Translations under genes and position numbers: made by a program
In this document: positions 33,630-41,886 of the stretch, piece after piece
How the letters are laid out: each line of letters opens with the position of its first letter
Numbering within the stretch: the stretch's first letter is position 1
DNA from: RUG369 sp050949645
Lineage (GTDB): Bacteria > Planctomycetota > Planctomycetia > Pirellulales > Thermoguttaceae
Direction: 5' to 3'
Assembly: GCA_050949645.1 (NCBI GenBank)
Contig: JBMNGC010000001.1
Location: forward strand, 3,038,001 to 3,102,000
Length of the DNA: 64,000 bases
Notes under the pieces: generated by a model
Database searches by the model: none
Told to the model about the DNA's origin: nothing
The model's input: only the letters and a program-made list of their open reading frames with translations

Positions 33630-35429
33630 ATGAGTTCAAAGACAGAGAAAAAGGCGGCCTCCTGCGGTTGCTCGCGACGAAATTTTCTCAAGGCGGGCGC
33701 GCTCGCGGCGGTTGTTCCGGCAGCGAGCGCCGGCGCCTTCTATTACGGCTATTCTAAGGCGCATCCGTCGCCGCTGCGCGTTGCGGTTCTCGGAACAGGA
33801 GACGAAGGCAGCGTGCTCATCGGCGCGTGCAATCCGGAATTCGTCCAGATTGTCGCGATTGCGGATATTCGCCCCTACAACCAATATCGCGCGTTCCACG
33901 GCGACAATTACAGCGAGGTCGCCTTTGAGGCGCGACCAGGGCTGATGGAGAAATACGGGTGGAAGACGGAAGACGAAGCGCGCGAACATGTCGCCGTTTA
34001 CTCCGACTACCGCGATCTACTCCTCGACGCCAAAAAGCTCGGAATCGAAGCGGTCATCATCGGTCTTCCGCTCCATCTCCATGCGGTCGCGTCGATCCAG
34101 GCGATGAGCAGAGGACTTCACGTGCTCTGCGAAAAGCTCATGGGGCACACGATCATCGAGTGTAAAGAGATGGCGCGCGCCGCGAAGGTGTTCCGCAAGC
34201 ACCTCGCGATCGGTCACCAGCGTCATTACAACGAGCTTTACGAAGAGGCTTCGGACCAGATCGAACGCGGGCTCCTCGGCGACGTTCACTACATTCGCGC
34301 GCAGTGGCACCGCGGCAACTCGCCGGGCGCCGACAGCTGGCAGATGCCGATGCCGTACGACTTCAAGCCGGAAGATACGCAGTCTCGTAAACTCGCGGAA
34401 GAACTCGCGCAGTGGAAGAGCGAACTCGCCGACGCGCGTGGACTCGAGATTGAATCATGGCGCCGCAAGGTCGCGCAGAAGCAAGCGCAGCTCGCCGACT
34501 CCTTGATGCTTGAAAAGGATGCGGAATACAAGGGCCAGCCCCTTAGGACGCCCGCGGAATACGGCTATCAGGATATGGTGATCGGCAGCGGCGCGAATCA
34601 GTATATACGACCGAGCGCGGAAGAGCTCGTTCGTTGGCGACTCTGGAAGCGTACCGGCGGCGGCCTAATGGTCGAGCTTGGCAGCCACCAGCTCGACGCG
34701 GCGTCGATCTTCCTGGCGGCGTCGAACCGTCGCGCGGCGCTCATGCGCGGACAGGACCCCTCGGAGCTTCCGGACAACGGTAAGGTCCACCCGTTGCGCG
34801 TTCATGTTTCCGCGAACCGCAACCTTTTTGCGCTCGATCGCGAGGTGCACGACCATATTACGACGCTCGTCGAGTTCCCCGCGCCGAATTACAACCCTGA
34901 TACTCCAGAGGGTCGTCGCCGCACGGTCACGGTCCAGTATTCCACGATCAACGGTAACGGTTTCGGCGGCTACGGCGAGATCGTCTTCGGGAACAAGGGT
35001 ACGATCATTCTCGAGCGCGAGCAGGAATCTCAGTTCCTTCGCGGACCGTCGGAGAGTAAAGTCGAGAAGAAAGAGGCGGGCGCGGCGGCGCTCGACACTC
35101 AGGCAAGCGCGCCCGCCCAGACCGCGGTTGAGGGCGACGACGCGGGTCCCGCCGTGAGTCGCGGCTATAAAGAAGAGATTGAGCACTGGGCTTGGTGCGT
35201 TAAGGAGAACCCGAACTGCGTCGACCCGAGGATCCAGCCGCGTTGCACTCCTCGCATTGCGCTTGGCGACGCGGTCATCGCGCTCGTGACGAATATCGCG
35301 GCGGATAAGGGCGAAAGCGTCTCCTTCAAAGAATCCTGGTTCGATCCTGATAACGACGAGACTCCTGAAAACGATCTTGGCGTCGAACGCGGCGTTCCAG
35401 ATATCAATCAGGAGAAGTACAAGCTTTGA
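33630..35429 (+). CDS. Tat-exported Gfo/Idh/MocA family oxidoreductase (first paralog)
   Basis: 599 residues. A twin-arginine signal (CSRRNFLKAGALAAVVPAAS, RR at 16-17) precedes the NAD(P)-binding fold (LRVAVLGTGDEGS, 49-61). The family EKP motif appears as CEKLMGH and is followed by AIGHQRHYN. About 70 helical residues (SRKLAEELAQWKSELADAR onward) are inserted before the C-terminal domain, which contains RTGGGLMVELGSHQLDAAS. Members oxidise or reduce sugars and sugar derivatives with a tightly held nucleotide. AGGAAAG precedes the ATG. It follows the DoxX gene and has a 40-60 percent-looking paralog directly downstream. Confidence 0.9.
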   Translation: MSSKTEKKAASCGCSRRNFLKAGALAAVVPAASAGAFYYGYSKAHPSPLRVAVLGTGDEGSVLIGACNPEFVQIVAIADIRPYNQYRAFHGDNYSEVAFEARPGLMEKYGWKTEDEAREHVAVYSDYRDLLLDAKKLGIEAVIIGLPLHLHAVASIQAMSRGLHVLCEKLMGHTIIECKEMARAAKVFRKHLAIGHQRHYNELYEEASDQIERGLLGDVHYIRAQWHRGNSPGADSWQMPMPYDFKPEDTQSRKLAEELAQWKSELADARGLEIESWRRKVAQKQAQLADSLMLEKDAEYKGQPLRTPAEYGYQDMVIGSGANQYIRPSAEELVRWRLWKRTGGGLMVELGSHQLDAASIFLAASNRRAALMRGQDPSELPDNGKVHPLRVHVSANRNLFALDREVHDHITTLVEFPAPNYNPDTPEGRRRTVTVQYSTINGNGFGGYGEIVFGNKGTIILEREQESQFLRGPSESKVEKKEAGAAALDTQASAPAQTAVEGDDAGPAVSRGYKEEIEHWAWCVKENPNCVDPRIQPRCTPRIALGDAVIALVTNIAADKGESVSFKESWFDPDNDETPENDLGVERGVPDINQEKYKL

Positions 35430-35435
35430 TTCGAC

Positions 35436-35466
35436 GACGACGCGCGGCGTTGCGCCGCACGTCGTC
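35436..35466. repeat. Large hairpin between the two Gfo/Idh paralogs
   Basis: GACGACG-c-GCGGCG-TTG-CGCCGC-a-CGTCGTC, seven bases after the first paralog's stop, with no T run. It could limit read-through or protect the upstream message from decay, giving unequal expression of the two genes. Confidence 0.6.
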
Positions 35467-35569
35467 CTGCGGAGACGCTCCCGATTTCGGAGTCGTCGGA
35501 GTTACAACAATACTGCTTGTCGTTCCGCGCTGTCAGCCGGACGCGAGCTTAAGCATACCAGGTTGAAAA

Positions 35570-37636
35570 ATGGAATTAAATCTATCTACCGAACAGAAAG
35601 ACGTCGGTAAGGAAAACTTTCTTGCCGCAATCGGCAGTCCTCTGACGCGACGTGATTTCCTTAAGCAGTCCGCTCGCGCCGAGCTTTCCTCCGGCAATGG
35701 CGTCGGGTCGTATTACTTTAAGTATGGGATCGTGGACGAACCTGTTCGCGTCGCGATCCTCGGTACGGGCGACGAAGGCAACGTTCTCATCGGCGGCATT
35801 AATCCGAAGTACATCCAGGTCGTGGCGATCGCAGACTGCCGACCGTACAACCAGTATCGCGCGTTCCATGGCGACTGCTACAGCGCGAGCGCCGCCGCCG
35901 TCCGACCTGGTCTCATGAAGAAATACGGGTGGAAGACGGAAGAAGAAGCGCGCAGTCACGTCAAGGTCTACAACGACTACCGCGATCTTCTCAAGGACGC
36001 GAAGAGCCTGGGAATCGAGGGCGTGATCATCGGACTACCCCTCTTCCTTCACGCGCCCGCGGCGATCCTCGCGATGCGACAGGGTTGCCACGTCTTGACC
36101 GAAAAACTGATGGGGCATTCGGTCGCGAACTGCAAGGAAATGATCCGAGTCGCGCGCGAGGAGAACAGGCATCTCGCGATCGGTCACCAGCGTCATTACA
36201 ATATTCTTTACGACAACGCGACGGCGCTTATCAATTCGACGGCGATCGGCGATATCCACTATATCCGCGCGCAATGGCATCGCGGTAACCTCCCGGGCTC
36301 CGACAGCTGGCAGCAGCCGCTTCCTGAAGGCTCGAAGGCTGAGGATATCAAGAAGGGCGAGCTGATGCGCGAATGGAAGGAGTGGAACGACGAGGCGGAC
36401 AAGTACAAAGCCTCGATCGTCCGGTCCCTTACCCGCGTCGACGCGATTAGGTCGCTGCCGCCAGAGCAGGTGACGCCCGAGCTTGTCGACGAAGCGAAAC
36501 GACTTTCGCGCGAAGGCGTTGCGGCGCAGCGTGATCTCGCGGAGCTCCAGAAGAGGATCGCGCAGAAACGCGCTCAGCTTGCCGACTACGTCCTTATCGA
36601 GGGCGGCGAGCACGGCGGCGTTGAGTTCGACAAGGCGGAAGAATACGGCTATCAGGCGACGGTTCGCAGCGACGGCGAGGAAACCTACGATCGTCCGGCG
36701 ATTGAAGAGCTTATCCGCTGGCGTCTCTGGAACCGCACCGGCGGCGGACTCATGGCGGAGCTAGGCAGTCACCAGCTTGACGCCGCGTCGATCTTTATCG
36801 CCGCGATGCACGGAGGCAAGAAGCAGCGTCCGCTGTCCGTCTCCGCGTCCGGCTCTCGTTCGCTCTTCAGCGCTCTTGACCGCGACGTCGACGACCATGT
36901 CGCCGCGCTTTACGAGTATCCGGCGGCGGGCTATGATCCGGACGACGAGCTTGGCCGACAGCGTACGATCACCGTCGCCTACGCCACGATTAACGGGAAC
37001 GGTTTCGGCGGCTACGGCGAGGTCGTCTTCGGGACGAAGGGCACGATTCAGATCGATTCTGAGAAGGAAGCGTACCTCTACCGAACCTCCGCGGTCAACG
37101 ACAAGACGAGGGTCGCGGGCTCCAAGGGCGCGCTCGACGTCGTGATCGACGAAGACGGAGATAAGCTCTCCTCGGCGATCGGTTACCAGGCGGTCTACGG
37201 AACGGACGTGAGCCGCGGATACTGCGAAGAGCTCGAGCATTGGGCGTACTGCATTCGCAAGAATCCGACCGCCGATCCTAACAAGGTCGACGAAGAGATC
37301 ATGCCGCTCCTGACCGCCGCCTACGGCAAGAAGACGTTCGGCGACGAGGTCAACGCGAAGCCGCTTCTTCTGACTCGATGCCGCGGCGAAGTTGCGATTT
37401 GGGACGCGATCATCGCGCTCGTGACCAATATTTCGGCGGACCTCAATGCGACCGTCGAGTTCAAAGACTCGTGGTTCGATCCGGACTCCGACGAGACGCC
37501 CGAGGCGGACTACGCCGAAGAACTCGTGCGTAATAACGCGGTCGCCGGGACTTCCGAAGATGAGATCGCCAAACTCGCCGCCGAAGCGGTCGCCAACGCC
37601 ACGCCGCAACTCGATCGGCCCGAGTATTCCTTGTGA
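35570..37636 (+). CDS. Gfo/Idh/MocA family oxidoreductase (second paralog) with a degenerate Tat signal
   Basis: 688 residues, clearly paralogous to the gene before it (shared VRVAILGTGDEGNVLIG, TEKLMGHS, AIGHQRHYN, RTGGGLMAELGSHQLDAAS and a common C-terminus FKDSWFDPDSDETPE). The twin arginine remains (LTRRDFLKQ, about 26-34), but the hydrophobic core is replaced by polar residues (SARAELSSGNGVGSYYFKYG), so export by Tat alone is doubtful. The helical insertion is longer than in the first copy (about 110 residues), and there is a second insertion before the C-terminus. It may be cytoplasmic or exported as a complex with the first paralog. Confidence 0.88.
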   Translation: MELNLSTEQKDVGKENFLAAIGSPLTRRDFLKQSARAELSSGNGVGSYYFKYGIVDEPVRVAILGTGDEGNVLIGGINPKYIQVVAIADCRPYNQYRAFHGDCYSASAAAVRPGLMKKYGWKTEEEARSHVKVYNDYRDLLKDAKSLGIEGVIIGLPLFLHAPAAILAMRQGCHVLTEKLMGHSVANCKEMIRVAREENRHLAIGHQRHYNILYDNATALINSTAIGDIHYIRAQWHRGNLPGSDSWQQPLPEGSKAEDIKKGELMREWKEWNDEADKYKASIVRSLTRVDAIRSLPPEQVTPELVDEAKRLSREGVAAQRDLAELQKRIAQKRAQLADYVLIEGGEHGGVEFDKAEEYGYQATVRSDGEETYDRPAIEELIRWRLWNRTGGGLMAELGSHQLDAASIFIAAMHGGKKQRPLSVSASGSRSLFSALDRDVDDHVAALYEYPAAGYDPDDELGRQRTITVAYATINGNGFGGYGEVVFGTKGTIQIDSEKEAYLYRTSAVNDKTRVAGSKGALDVVIDEDGDKLSSAIGYQAVYGTDVSRGYCEELEHWAYCIRKNPTADPNKVDEEIMPLLTAAYGKKTFGDEVNAKPLLLTRCRGEVAIWDAIIALVTNISADLNATVEFKDSWFDPDSDETPEADYAEELVRNNAVAGTSEDEIAKLAAEAVANATPQLDRPEYSL

Positions 37637-37668
37637 TCAGGCGCGTTAGCGCGCTTCAGCCATAGAAC

Positions 37669-37703
37669 AAGCCGCGTCGCTCACGAAGCGACGCGGCTTT
37701 TTT
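37669..37703. terminator. Strong terminator with perfect 13-base stem
   Basis: AAGCCGCGTCGCT-CACGA-AGCGACGCGGCTT followed by T residues, 32 bases after the second Gfo/Idh stop. It may also serve the convergent membrane-protein gene ending at 37731. Confidence 0.95.
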
Positions 37704-37730
37704 ATTGGAGCGCGGAAACCATGCGCGCGG

Positions 37731-39059
37731 TCACGGAAACAACGCGAATATTCCTAAAAAAGGCGTCGCAAGCACGTACCAGAAGAAGAGCGCCCAATTG
37801 AAGAGAGGTTCTGGGATAATAGTCGAGGTTACGGTCAACGACGTAAAAATCGAGACAAGGACTTCCAATGCTTGTATAAGCATTTCCAATGATCCTAAGG
37901 GAGACGAACCTGAAAATAATATTGGAAGGGAGATGAAGATCATCGGGCACAAAAATGCGCAAAGAAGCAGGAATCCTACCAACGCGAGTACGAAGGGGAC
38001 GCCAAAACCGTTGAATAATGATCCGGCGCGCCAATGCAGCCAGCCCGAATATCCGCCCAGCGCGAGAAAGAGGATCGCGATGGGCGCTCCGATGAGCTCA
38101 AAATAGAAGGTCGCAAGATACCTGGCTTCCTGCCAAGTTACCGTATGACGGGCGCCGACCTCTTCATATGTAGCTCCCCCGAATAATGCCGTGAGAAAAC
38201 CCGTTAATAAGAGTAGGTAGAGGGTTGCCAGGGCTAAAAACGTCATAAGGGCCACGCCGCCCATTGGGCAGAATGCAGACGCAAATTCCTTGCCTCGCTC
38301 GAACCTCAGTTTCCCATTGGACGCATAAAAGCGTCCGACGTCCTTACGGCGGTCGCTCGAAGCGGCAACGACGGCGGCGCCGCGCGCTTTTACGATTGAG
38401 CCGTCCTCGAGCGTGACCTCCGCGTTGCGAAGGAACCCGAATGGAGTTCGCCAAGGTTTAGCTGAAGCGGCGACGACGTCGTCGAGCCGACTGACCTCGG
38501 CGCCGCGCGCTTGCACGATTGACCCGTCCTCAAGTATGACAACGGCGTTGCGGCAGAATCCGAATGGAGTTCGCCAAGGTTTAGCCGACGCGGCGACGAC
38601 TCCAACGCCGAGGTTCGAAAGAAAGCGAACGTCTATTTTTTTCTGCTCGCTCGAATCTCCCATTTGGCATTCGTCTTTGAGTTCCTCTATAGAATCTGGA
38701 AAACGCCCTTCGCGTTGATGAAAATCAAAGACGGCGTCGCGCAATCGTACGAAGTCTCTGAGCGTCGTTGCAATCCGTCGTTCCTTCTTAAGTTGACTGC
38801 GAACGTAGACGACAGCTAAGGCCGCCAGGAGGGCGTAGAGCAGGATAGAAAGGCAAACTAGTTGCAGAGTCAACTGATACTTCCACGCAATATCCACTAT
38901 AGGCGGCGGACCGCCCAGCCAACTAAAATTGAGCCAGGTCCTTCTGAGCGCTACAGAAAGAGGTATGCTGACCAAAGGAACGAGTATAAAACAAGCGATC
39001 CAAAACAACCCCAATCTTGTTATCCAACGACGGAAAATGCCAAACGCTATAGTTCTCAC
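37731..39059 (-). CDS. Multi-pass membrane protein, paralog 1 of 3, with an internal duplication
   Basis: 442 residues from a GTG at 39059 with AGGA upstream, in the position of the ATG used by its paralogs. Two N-terminal helices (RLGLFWIACFILVPLVSIPL and LVCLSILLYALLAALAVVYV) enclose an external loop. A cytoplasmic domain follows with FDFHQREGRFPDSIEELKDE, a phrase also seen in planctomycete pilin-like and helix-rich proteins, and with AASAKPWRTPFGF...LEDGSIVxARG occurring twice. About five helices complete the C-terminus. It differs from the other two copies mainly by the 41-residue repeat. No family is recognised; transport or anchoring of the surface protein encoded upstream is a guess. 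Confidence 0.75.
   Translation of the reverse strand: MRTIAFGIFRRWITRLGLFWIACFILVPLVSIPLSVALRRTWLNFSWLGGPPPIVDIAWKYQLTLQLVCLSILLYALLAALAVVYVRSQLKKERRIATTLRDFVRLRDAVFDFHQREGRFPDSIEELKDECQMGDSSEQKKIDVRFLSNLGVGVVAASAKPWRTPFGFCRNAVVILEDGSIVQARGAEVSRLDDVVAASAKPWRTPFGFLRNAEVTLEDGSIVKARGAAVVAASSDRRKDVGRFYASNGKLRFERGKEFASAFCPMGGVALMTFLALATLYLLLLTGFLTALFGGATYEEVGARHTVTWQEARYLATFYFELIGAPIAILFLALGGYSGWLHWRAGSLFNGFGVPFVLALVGFLLLCAFLCPMIFISLPILFSGSSPLGSLEMLIQALEVLVSIFTSLTVTSTIIPEPLFNWALFFWYVLATPFLGIFALFP
38364..38600 (-). repeat. Intragenic 123-base tandem duplication in membrane paralog 1
   Basis: Residues about 154-194 (VVAASAKPWRTPFGFCRNAV and onward) are repeated at 195-232 with a few changes. The identical stretch GAATGGAGTTCGCCAAGG on the plus strand recurs exactly 123 bases apart. 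The paralogs have one copy, so the duplication is specific to this gene. Confidence 0.9.
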
Positions 39060-39083
39060 TGAAGGATTCCTTATTTTGTGCGG

Positions 39084-39277
39084 TCAATCGTCAGGATGCG
39101 AGTTCGCCTTGAGGAGAACGCAACGCCGTTCCTGCCCTTTAGCGCGAGGTGAAGCTTTTTTAACAAATCCGTAACGCGAAAGATCTCCTCGGCGACCGGC
39201 GTTGTATCCAGGCGTACAACAAGGGTTTCCTGCCGATTTCAACGCACTGGCGTAGAAACCGGAGTTTAAGACGGCGG
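39084..39277 (-). pseudogene. Remnant of a surface-protein 3' end upstream of membrane paralog 1
   Basis: In the frame ending TGA at 39084-39086 the sense strand reads LNSGFYASALKSAG, then SRYGFVKKASPRAKG, then CVLLKANSHPDD. This aligns with the true surface-gene C-terminus (GFIVQSCLKNG, VFRVKILLNKSFSCPGG). The DNA after the stop, TGACCGC followed by CAAAATAAGGA, matches the spacer before the other two membrane paralogs. There is no start or ribosome binding site, so it is a truncated relic about 60 codons long. Confidence 0.75.
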
Positions 39278-40465
39278 TCACGAGAACAACTGAAGCAGTC
39301 CCCAAAAGGGCGCCGCGAGCACATACCAGAAACAACAGCACCACCCTGAAACTACAAAAAATACGGGAAACGTGAAATGGAGTAACAAAGCTCGCGCCAC
39401 AAAAATTGCGTTGTTTTGACCCGACAGAACAACGATGAAAAACCAGAGGAAAGATGCGCAGGCGGCTAATGCGCCGACTAACGCAGACGAGAGGGGCGCT
39501 ACATTGCGCCTTTCCCATGCGCCTGCGCGCCAATGCAGCCATCCCGCATAGGCGCACAGCGCAAGGAGCAAGACCGCAGCGAGAATGAGGCCAATAGTAA
39601 GAGGCGCTGATACTAATATACCAGATAGATAAATAAACGCCTCAGGTATCTCAAACGGATTCCAATGGTTGACGCAATAAAAGAAGAGATCAAAACTCAG
39701 TTTGCCCAGGACGAGGCATGGCAGCGCAAAAAATGGCGTCACTGCAAGGACGCGCAGCGGGCAGAATGCGGACGCAAAGCCTGTGCCGCGTTCAAACTTC
39801 AGCTTGCCGAAGGACGAATAAAAGCGACCTACGTCACTATTGTGATCGCTCGAAGCGCTGATAACGTCGTAGAGTCGAGTGACAGCGCGGCCGCGCGCTT
39901 TCACGATTGTCCCGTCCTCAAGTATAACAAACGCACAGCGGAGAATGCCGAAGGGATTTCGCCAGGGTTTAGCTGAGGCGGCGACAATTCCGACGTCAAG
40001 GTTCGACAGGAACCGAACGTCCGGTTTCTTCTCGTCGCAACCGTCTTCTTGTTGCGGTCCGTCTTCAAGTTCCGCCCATGAATTTGGAAAACGACCCTCG
40101 CGTTTGTGAAAATCAAGCGCCGCGTCGCGCAATCGCTCGACGCCGCTGAGCGTTGTTGCAATCCGTCGTTTCTTTTTAAGTTGGCGGCGAACGTCAAAGA
40201 CCACCGCAATTATCAGAAGCGCATAGCACAGCGCGGAAAGGGACATTATCAGCGGGGACGTCAGCTCGTTGCCTTCAAAATAATCCTTCAGAATCACTGA
40301 GGCGCCTGGCACAAGATCCATGAGTTCTTGATGATGACGTGCGTTTAATCTGACCATGATTGCAATAGGCACGAAGGCCAGCTGAAAGACTAAAACAACA
40401 GCGACCCAAATCAACGCCAGTCTGATTGTCCAACGGCGGAAAATTCCAAACGCTATAGTTCTCAT
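39278..40465 (-). CDS. Multi-pass membrane protein, paralog 2 of 3
   Basis: 395 residues with the same plan as its neighbours: MRTIAFGIFRRW, two helices, LDFHKREGRFPNSWAELED, one copy of AASAKPWRNPFGI...LEDGTIVKARG, DVGRFYSSFGKLKFERG, then helices ending in GWLHWRAG and FWYVLAAPFWGLL. The ATG at 40465 has AGGAG eight bases upstream. Sequence divergence from the other copies is greatest in the external loop after the first helix and in the C-terminal helices. Function is unknown. A remnant of a surface-gene 3' end lies directly upstream. Confidence 0.75.
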   Translation of the reverse strand: MRTIAFGIFRRWTIRLALIWVAVVLVFQLAFVPIAIMVRLNARHHQELMDLVPGASVILKDYFEGNELTSPLIMSLSALCYALLIIAVVFDVRRQLKKKRRIATTLSGVERLRDAALDFHKREGRFPNSWAELEDGPQQEDGCDEKKPDVRFLSNLDVGIVAASAKPWRNPFGILRCAFVILEDGTIVKARGRAVTRLYDVISASSDHNSDVGRFYSSFGKLKFERGTGFASAFCPLRVLAVTPFFALPCLVLGKLSFDLFFYCVNHWNPFEIPEAFIYLSGILVSAPLTIGLILAAVLLLALCAYAGWLHWRAGAWERRNVAPLSSALVGALAACASFLWFFIVVLSGQNNAIFVARALLLHFTFPVFFVVSGWCCCFWYVLAAPFWGLLQLFS

Positions 40466-40489
40466 AGGATGACTCCTTATTTTGAGCGG

Positions 40490-40670
40490 TCAATTGTCAG
40501 GGTGCGAGTCCGGATCGGAGTTGCATTCAAGTAATACCCATCTGCCAGGAAAAACTTTTATGAAGAGTAACTGAAAAACCTTTCAACTGGCGCGACTTTT
40601 TATCGGGGCGCATAAAGAAAGGCGCTGCGTTGGTTTCTGCATGGGCGGGGGTGACTGAACTTAAAACGCA
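40490..40670 (-). pseudogene. Remnant of a surface-protein 3' end upstream of membrane paralog 2
   Basis: The sense strand contains KSRQLKGFSVTLHKSFS in one frame and PGRWVLLECNSDPDSHPDN ending at the TGA (40490-40492) in another. The intact-looking tail of the surface gene reads NKSFSCPGGQLW at this place, so a small deletion shifted the frame here. The final stretch is nearly identical in DNA to the remnant before paralog 1 (GCGGTCAAT, then GTCAGG.TGCGAGT on the plus strand). Confidence 0.75.
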
Positions 40671-40675
40671 AACCG

Positions 40676-41863
40676 TCACAAAAAGAATGCGAATATTCTC
40701 CACAATACCCACATTGGAGATAAAAGAAGCCCCCAAAAAGCTAACAAAAAATCGTAGCCTGACGTCCATCTGAGCGCTCCGGAAAAAAACGCCAAAGAGC
40801 ACACCATATCAGCGACGTCGGATTGACGATCTGAAATAACTTTGAGTAACCAGACGAGATACACGCAGAAGAGGAAAGTCCCGAGCAACGCAAATGAGAC
40901 GGGCAGTACGTTGCGCAATCCCGACAATCCTGCGCGATAATGCAACCAGCCCGCATAGACGCTTAGCGCTAAAATCAAGACCGCGAGGAGGAGGAAGCCC
41001 AGGAAAAAGATTGACGTCGAGTAAGCGATCGGCGAGCCGGCGAAAGCCATGAATCCTTCAAAAACGTCATAACGTTCGACGTAGTGCAATACCCTTCTAC
41101 AGAAGACGAGACATGACAAGGCCAAAACAGGCATAACGGCAACGACGTTCAGCGGGCAGAACGCGGACGCAAATTCTTTGCCTCGCTCGAATCTCAATCT
41201 GCCGTCGTCGCGCGCGTGGAAGCGACCGACGTCCTTGCCGCGACCTTTCGAAGCCCATATAACGTCGAGAAGTCGATTGAGAGCGCGGCCGCGCGCGTCC
41301 ACGATCGTTCCTTCTTCAAGGATGACAAACGCATGGCGACGAAAAAAGAAGGGAGATCGCCAAAGTTTGGACGACATGGCGACGACTCCGACGTTAAGGT
41401 TCGAAAGGAATCGAACGACAGTTTTTCCACGTCTGGTAAAATCATTTGTCAGGCGTTCGTCTTTGAGTTCCTCCAAGGAATCGGGGAAACGCCCTTCGCG
41501 GTTGCGAAAAGCAAAGAGGGCGTCGCGCAATCGTTCGAAGTCGCTCAGTGACGTTGCGATCGTTAGTCGCCTTTTGAGTTGCCTGCGAACAAAAACGCGA
41601 ATCAGGAGCGCCAGGAGGGCGTAGATCAGAGCGGAAAGGAAAATGATCAGCAGGGTTTCCAGAACGTTTCCTCGTGCGCAGATCCGCAGGACAAACGCAG
41701 CGCCTGGCATATCGATAGTAAAACCTCCATACTGAGAGAGGTCAAATTGGGCTAAAAGCGCCAATGGAATAGCGACCAAAGAAAACAGTAAAAAATAGGC
41801 GAGCCAAAACAACGCCAGTCTGATTGTCCAACGGCGGAAAATTCCAAACGCTATGTTTCTCAT
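40676..41863 (-). CDS. Multi-pass membrane protein, paralog 3 of 3
   Basis: 395 residues from the ATG at 41863, which aligns with the starts of the paralogs and lies 23 bases after the surface-gene stop; an in-frame ATG 15 bases earlier is possible. The plan is shared: MRNIAFGIFRRW, two helices, FAFRNREGRFPDSLEELKDE, a single SKLWRSPFFFRRHAFVILEE-like motif, DVGRFHARDDGRLRFERGK, then helices with GWLHYRAG. The nearest gene upstream on the same strand is the broken surface gene, so in the ancestral state the two were probably one operon. Confidence 0.75.
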   Translation of the reverse strand: MRNIAFGIFRRWTIRLALFWLAYFLLFSLVAIPLALLAQFDLSQYGGFTIDMPGAAFVLRICARGNVLETLLIIFLSALIYALLALLIRVFVRRQLKRRLTIATSLSDFERLRDALFAFRNREGRFPDSLEELKDERLTNDFTRRGKTVVRFLSNLNVGVVAMSSKLWRSPFFFRRHAFVILEEGTIVDARGRALNRLLDVIWASKGRGKDVGRFHARDDGRLRFERGKEFASAFCPLNVVAVMPVLALSCLVFCRRVLHYVERYDVFEGFMAFAGSPIAYSTSIFFLGFLLLAVLILALSVYAGWLHYRAGLSGLRNVLPVSFALLGTFLFCVYLVWLLKVISDRQSDVADMVCSLAFFSGALRWTSGYDFLLAFWGLLLSPMWVLWRIFAFFL

Positions 41864-41886
41864 TGAAAGGCTCTTCATTTTTGCGG

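Noticed and set aside
35640..35720. A frameshift destroying the Tat hydrophobic core of the second Gfo/Idh gene
   Set aside because: Other frames do not restore a hydrophobic segment, and length in this region matches the first paralog, so substitution rather than frameshift is more likely.
39278..39557. Upstream part of a 157-codon frame overlapping membrane paralog 2
   Set aside because: Only its end (39084-39277) resembles the surface-protein tail; the rest is an out-of-frame reading of paralog 2.
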